Below, in pieces: positions 62,067 through 64,000 of a stretch of DNA of 64,000 bases. The translations under genes were made by a program, and so were the position numbers. Under the pieces are notes generated by a model. That model saw only the letters and a list, made by a program, of their open reading frames with translations. It did no database searches and was not told where the DNA came from. Each line of letters begins with the position of its first letter. The stretch's first letter is position 1. The stretch is from JBBQWR01 sp038210495 (lineage in GTDB: Bacteria; Planctomycetota; Planctomycetia; Pirellulales; DATAWG01): the NCBI GenBank assembly GCA_038210495.1, contig JBBQWR010000008.1, forward strand, positions 62,001-126,000, in the 5' to 3' direction.

Positions 62067-62315
62067 CTACGCGATCGGCGGCGCGGGCGGGGCGGCGATC
62101 TCTTCGGCGATGAAGCCGCAATTTTTGTGGGCGCCATCGCAAAACGGTTTCCTGGCCGACTGACCGCAGCGGCACAGCGCGATGACCGGCTTGTTCGCCG
62201 GCAGCGTGAACAGGTTCCCCTGATGATCGAATATCTTGACTTGTCCCTCGGCCAAGCCCGGGCCCTCAATGACCATCGGGCCGTTGGGTCGCATACGAAT
62301 CGTGATTTCGCTCAT
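62067..62315 (-). CDS. CDGSH iron-sulfur domain protein
   Basis: 82 residues. The [2Fe-2S] motif CRCGQSARKPFCDGAHK (about 48-64) fits C-x-C-x2-(S/T)-x3-P-x-C-D-G-(S/A/T)-H. Such small proteins bind a redox-active cluster through three cysteines and one histidine. The N-terminal half forms a beta extension (ITIRMRPNGPMVIEGPG) often seen in bacterial single-CDGSH proteins. Cytoplasmic. Role in this organism unknown. ATG 62315. Confidence 0.92.
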   Translation of the reverse strand: MSEITIRMRPNGPMVIEGPGLAEGQVKIFDHQGNLFTLPANKPVIALCRCGQSARKPFCDGAHKNCGFIAEEIAAPPAPPIA

Positions 62316-62394
62316 GGATAAACCTTGCCGGTGATTTCAATATTAGATAGGCGCTGATTAGCTTTTATCAGGCTGGCCGTAGTTCCCACAAGGA

Positions 62395-62940
62395 CTAACG
62401 CGCCGGCTTCTCGTCCATCGGCAGTTGGATGCTGTATTGCCAGCGGAACGTGTGGGGCAAGTCGGTCGAGCGACTCTCGACGTGAATCGTGAGCAGTTCG
62501 GGCGTTTCGCTAAAAACGCATTGTCCGTCGGCCGACGGACTGCAAACGCTTAGCCAATCGGTCGGCGGCGCCGCGAATAGTCCGACATCGATGATCCGAT
62601 AAGCGCTACCCAAATGATCCGGCGCGGCGCCGGCGCGACAGGCGATATCGAACTTCAAAAGTCCATTGGCGGCATCGGCCGTGATTGCCGCGGACCAATG
62701 GCTTTTGCCCGCCATTCCAACCAAGAGCACGCCGCGCGAGCCATCGGGCAAATCCGATTGGTTCAGATTCTGAAGCGCGGGGCTCGGCGGCCAATCGTCG
62801 GCCGGCGTGCCCTCGATCGACTCCAAAGCCCGCCGCCAGTGGCCGCTGGCGTTAATCTCGATCGCGTGCATCCATCGGTCCTCCTCGCGGCGAAACACGA
62901 CGCGCACTCGATCCGCGGCGGTAAGGCAGACGCTATTCAT
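62395..62940 (-). CDS. Conserved protein of unknown function, coupled to prfB
   Basis: 181 residues, mostly beta (VRVVFRREEDRWMHAIEI, WSAAITADAANGLLKFDIACR, LLTIHVESR). No signal peptide or named domain that I recognise. ATG 62940 overlaps the end of prfB by eight bases (ATGAATAG), so it is very probably translated from the same mRNA. It may be a planctomycete-specific partner of the release-factor gene by position only. Confidence 0.75.
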   Translation of the reverse strand: MNSVCLTAADRVRVVFRREEDRWMHAIEINASGHWRRALESIEGTPADDWPPSPALQNLNQSDLPDGSRGVLLVGMAGKSHWSAAITADAANGLLKFDIACRAGAAPDHLGSAYRIIDVGLFAAPPTDWLSVCSPSADGQCVFSETPELLTIHVESRSTDLPHTFRWQYSIQLPMDEKPAR

Positions 62941-64000
62941 CGTCGTCCGCCCCCTTGGAAGTCTCAGGCGATTTGCCGTCCCCGGGCTTCGCGCCTACGC
63001 GCCATTGCAGATAAGCATCCAGAAAGCCCTGAATATTGCCATCCAGCACGCTTTGAAAACTGCCCACGTAGTGGCCGGTGCGCTGGTCCTTCACGCGCTG
63101 ATCGGGGTGCAGAAAATAATTGCGAATTTGCGAGCCGAAACCGGTCTTGGCCTGCTGTTTGTATTTAGCGAATTGCTCGGCTTCGCGTCGCTCTTCTTCC
63201 CGGCGCGCCAATCGAGAGCGAAGCATTTTCAGCGCGGTCGCCCGGTTCTTGTGCTGGCTCCGTTCGGCTTGGCACTGGACGACGATACCGCTGGGAAAGT
63301 GCGTGAGCCGGATCGCGCTCGAGGTCTTGTTGACGTGCTGTCCGCCGGCGCCGCTGGCCCTAAAAACGTCTTCGCGAATGTCTTCGTCGCGAAGCTCGAC
63401 CTCGGCATCCTCTGGAACCTCGGGCGAGACGTCTACCGCCGCGAAGCTCGTTTGCCGCTTGCCTTCGGCGTTGAACGGGCTGATCCGCACCAGCCGATGC
63501 ATGCCGGTCTCGCCTTTGAGATAGCCATAGGCCATCGGTCCGCGAATCGCGATCGTCGCGCTCTGGATACCCGCCACGCCGTCGTCTTGGCGGTCGAGCA
63601 GTTCGGCCGAATAACCTTGCTTCTGGGCCCACTGGGAATACATCCGCAGCAGCATTTCGGCCCAGTCGTTGGCGTCGGTGCCACCATCCCGGGCGTTGAT
63701 CGAGAGGATCGCCGGATTGCCATCGTGGGGACCGTTGAGCAGCGATTTGATCTCCAGATCGTCGATCTGCTTTTCGGTCCGATCGAGCGCGGATCGCAGC
63801 TCGGGCAAGAAGCTGTCGTCCTCGGCGCCCAATTCGGCCAGCGTCGCCAACTCCTGATCGGCGCGCATCGCTTCTTCGAGCGGCTTGATGACGGAATTCA
63901 GCCCCTTGAGTTCGCCGACCGTGGCTTGCGCTCGCTCTTGGTTGTTCCAGAAGTCGGGCTCAGCCATGCGGCCTTCGATGGCCGCGGCTTGCGATTGCTT
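62933..64000 (-). CDS. prfB: Peptide chain release factor 2 (5' end outside window)
   Basis: Recognises UGA and UAA stop codons on the ribosome. At least 355 residues are visible, and the frame is open to the right edge. The stop-codon anticodon tripeptide SPF is in RISPFNAEGKRQTSF, which fits RF2 rather than RF1 (PxT). The catalytic GGQ is in ASGAGGQHVNKTSSAIRLTH. Domain 1 helices (AEPDFWNNQERAQATVGEL) are present. The N-terminal programmed-frameshift site, if any, lies outside. Its end overlaps the following 181-residue gene. Confidence 0.96.
   Translation of the reverse strand, partial: KQSQAAAIEGRMAEPDFWNNQERAQATVGELKGLNSVIKPLEEAMRADQELATLAELGAEDDSFLPELRSALDRTEKQIDDLEIKSLLNGPHDGNPAILSINARDGGTDANDWAEMLLRMYSQWAQKQGYSAELLDRQDDGVAGIQSATIAIRGPMAYGYLKGETGMHRLVRISPFNAEGKRQTSFAAVDVSPEVPEDAEVELRDEDIREDVFRASGAGGQHVNKTSSAIRLTHFPSGIVVQCQAERSQHKNRATALKMLRSRLARREEERREAEQFAKYKQQAKTGFGSQIRNYFLHPDQRVKDQRTGHYVGSFQSVLDGNIQGFLDAYLQWRVGAKPGDGKSPETSKGADDDE

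Noticed and set aside
1..64000. tRNA, rRNA or riboswitch genes
   Set aside because: I looked for cloverleaf-like and T-loop words in the intergenic stretches and found none that would fold; no rRNA-like sequence. A covariance-model scan would be needed to be certain.

Overview
The window reads as a chromosomal segment of a planctomycete (Planctomycetota, probably order Pirellulales). This is an inference from protein content: a DUF1559-type C-terminal domain, FHA and YXWGXW proteins, several small secreted proteins, and many conserved proteins of a planctomycete type. An lpxA gene and a TolC-family protein point to a Gram-negative envelope, and motA/motB to flagellar motility. GC is high (about 60 percent by eye) and genes sit on both strands in short runs. 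I see no rRNA, tRNA, CRISPR array, phage or intact insertion sequence.

Layout. 1-8.6 kb (minus strand): motA, motB, a SulP transporter, and an unusually long uvrA in which a complete UvrA is fused in frame to a second UvrA; the second copy runs off the left edge. 8.9-17.2 kb: a membrane protein, lpxA, a TPR protein, a thioredoxin-like secreted protein, three conserved proteins of unknown function and a decayed RelE/ParE-type toxin-antitoxin pair. 17.4-22.1 kb: a TolC-family protein with a lipobox and a convergent tryptophan-rich YXWGXW surface protein. 22.5-30.3 kb: a DUF486 protein, a TPR/PQQ-propeller protein with a MoxR ATPase directly behind it, two alpha/beta hydrolases, an M20 peptidase and a tiny coiled-coil protein. 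30.4-39 kb: an AI-2E family permease with a B12-binding-like tail, purC, a membrane coiled-coil protein, a prepilin-peptidase-like protein lacking a catalytic motif, two small secreted proteins and a TIM-barrel epimerase. 39.2-50.3 kb: a giant FHA protein with 58 uninterrupted heptads, a DksA-like protein, a hydrolase, a heptosyltransferase-like GT9, a frameshifted small gene, superoxide dismutase and a degenerate HD-GYP/PAS/GGDEF protein. 50.8-64 kb: ptsI, a Gfo/Idh/MocA oxidoreductase, a zinc-ribbon/DUF1559 protein, an FG-GAP protein, an OGFr-domain protein, a DUF4404 protein, a translationally coupled flippase/GT2 pair, a methyltransferase, a CDGSH protein, and prfB overlapping a downstream unknown gene.

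The intergenic DNA carries at least five families of short dispersed repeats. One family forms paired, inverted, MITE-like units of about 165 bp and has also entered a coding sequence, where it encodes the peptide GLRPPLA. Another supplies or overlaps stop codons of flanking genes. Seven-base tandem repeats sit at gene ends, and one appears to encode the C-terminus of a protein.

The least explained items are the FHA protein with single-hydrophobic heptads, the permease/B12-like fusion, the composite repeats and the tandem UvrA. No complete novel multigene system can be demonstrated from this window alone.
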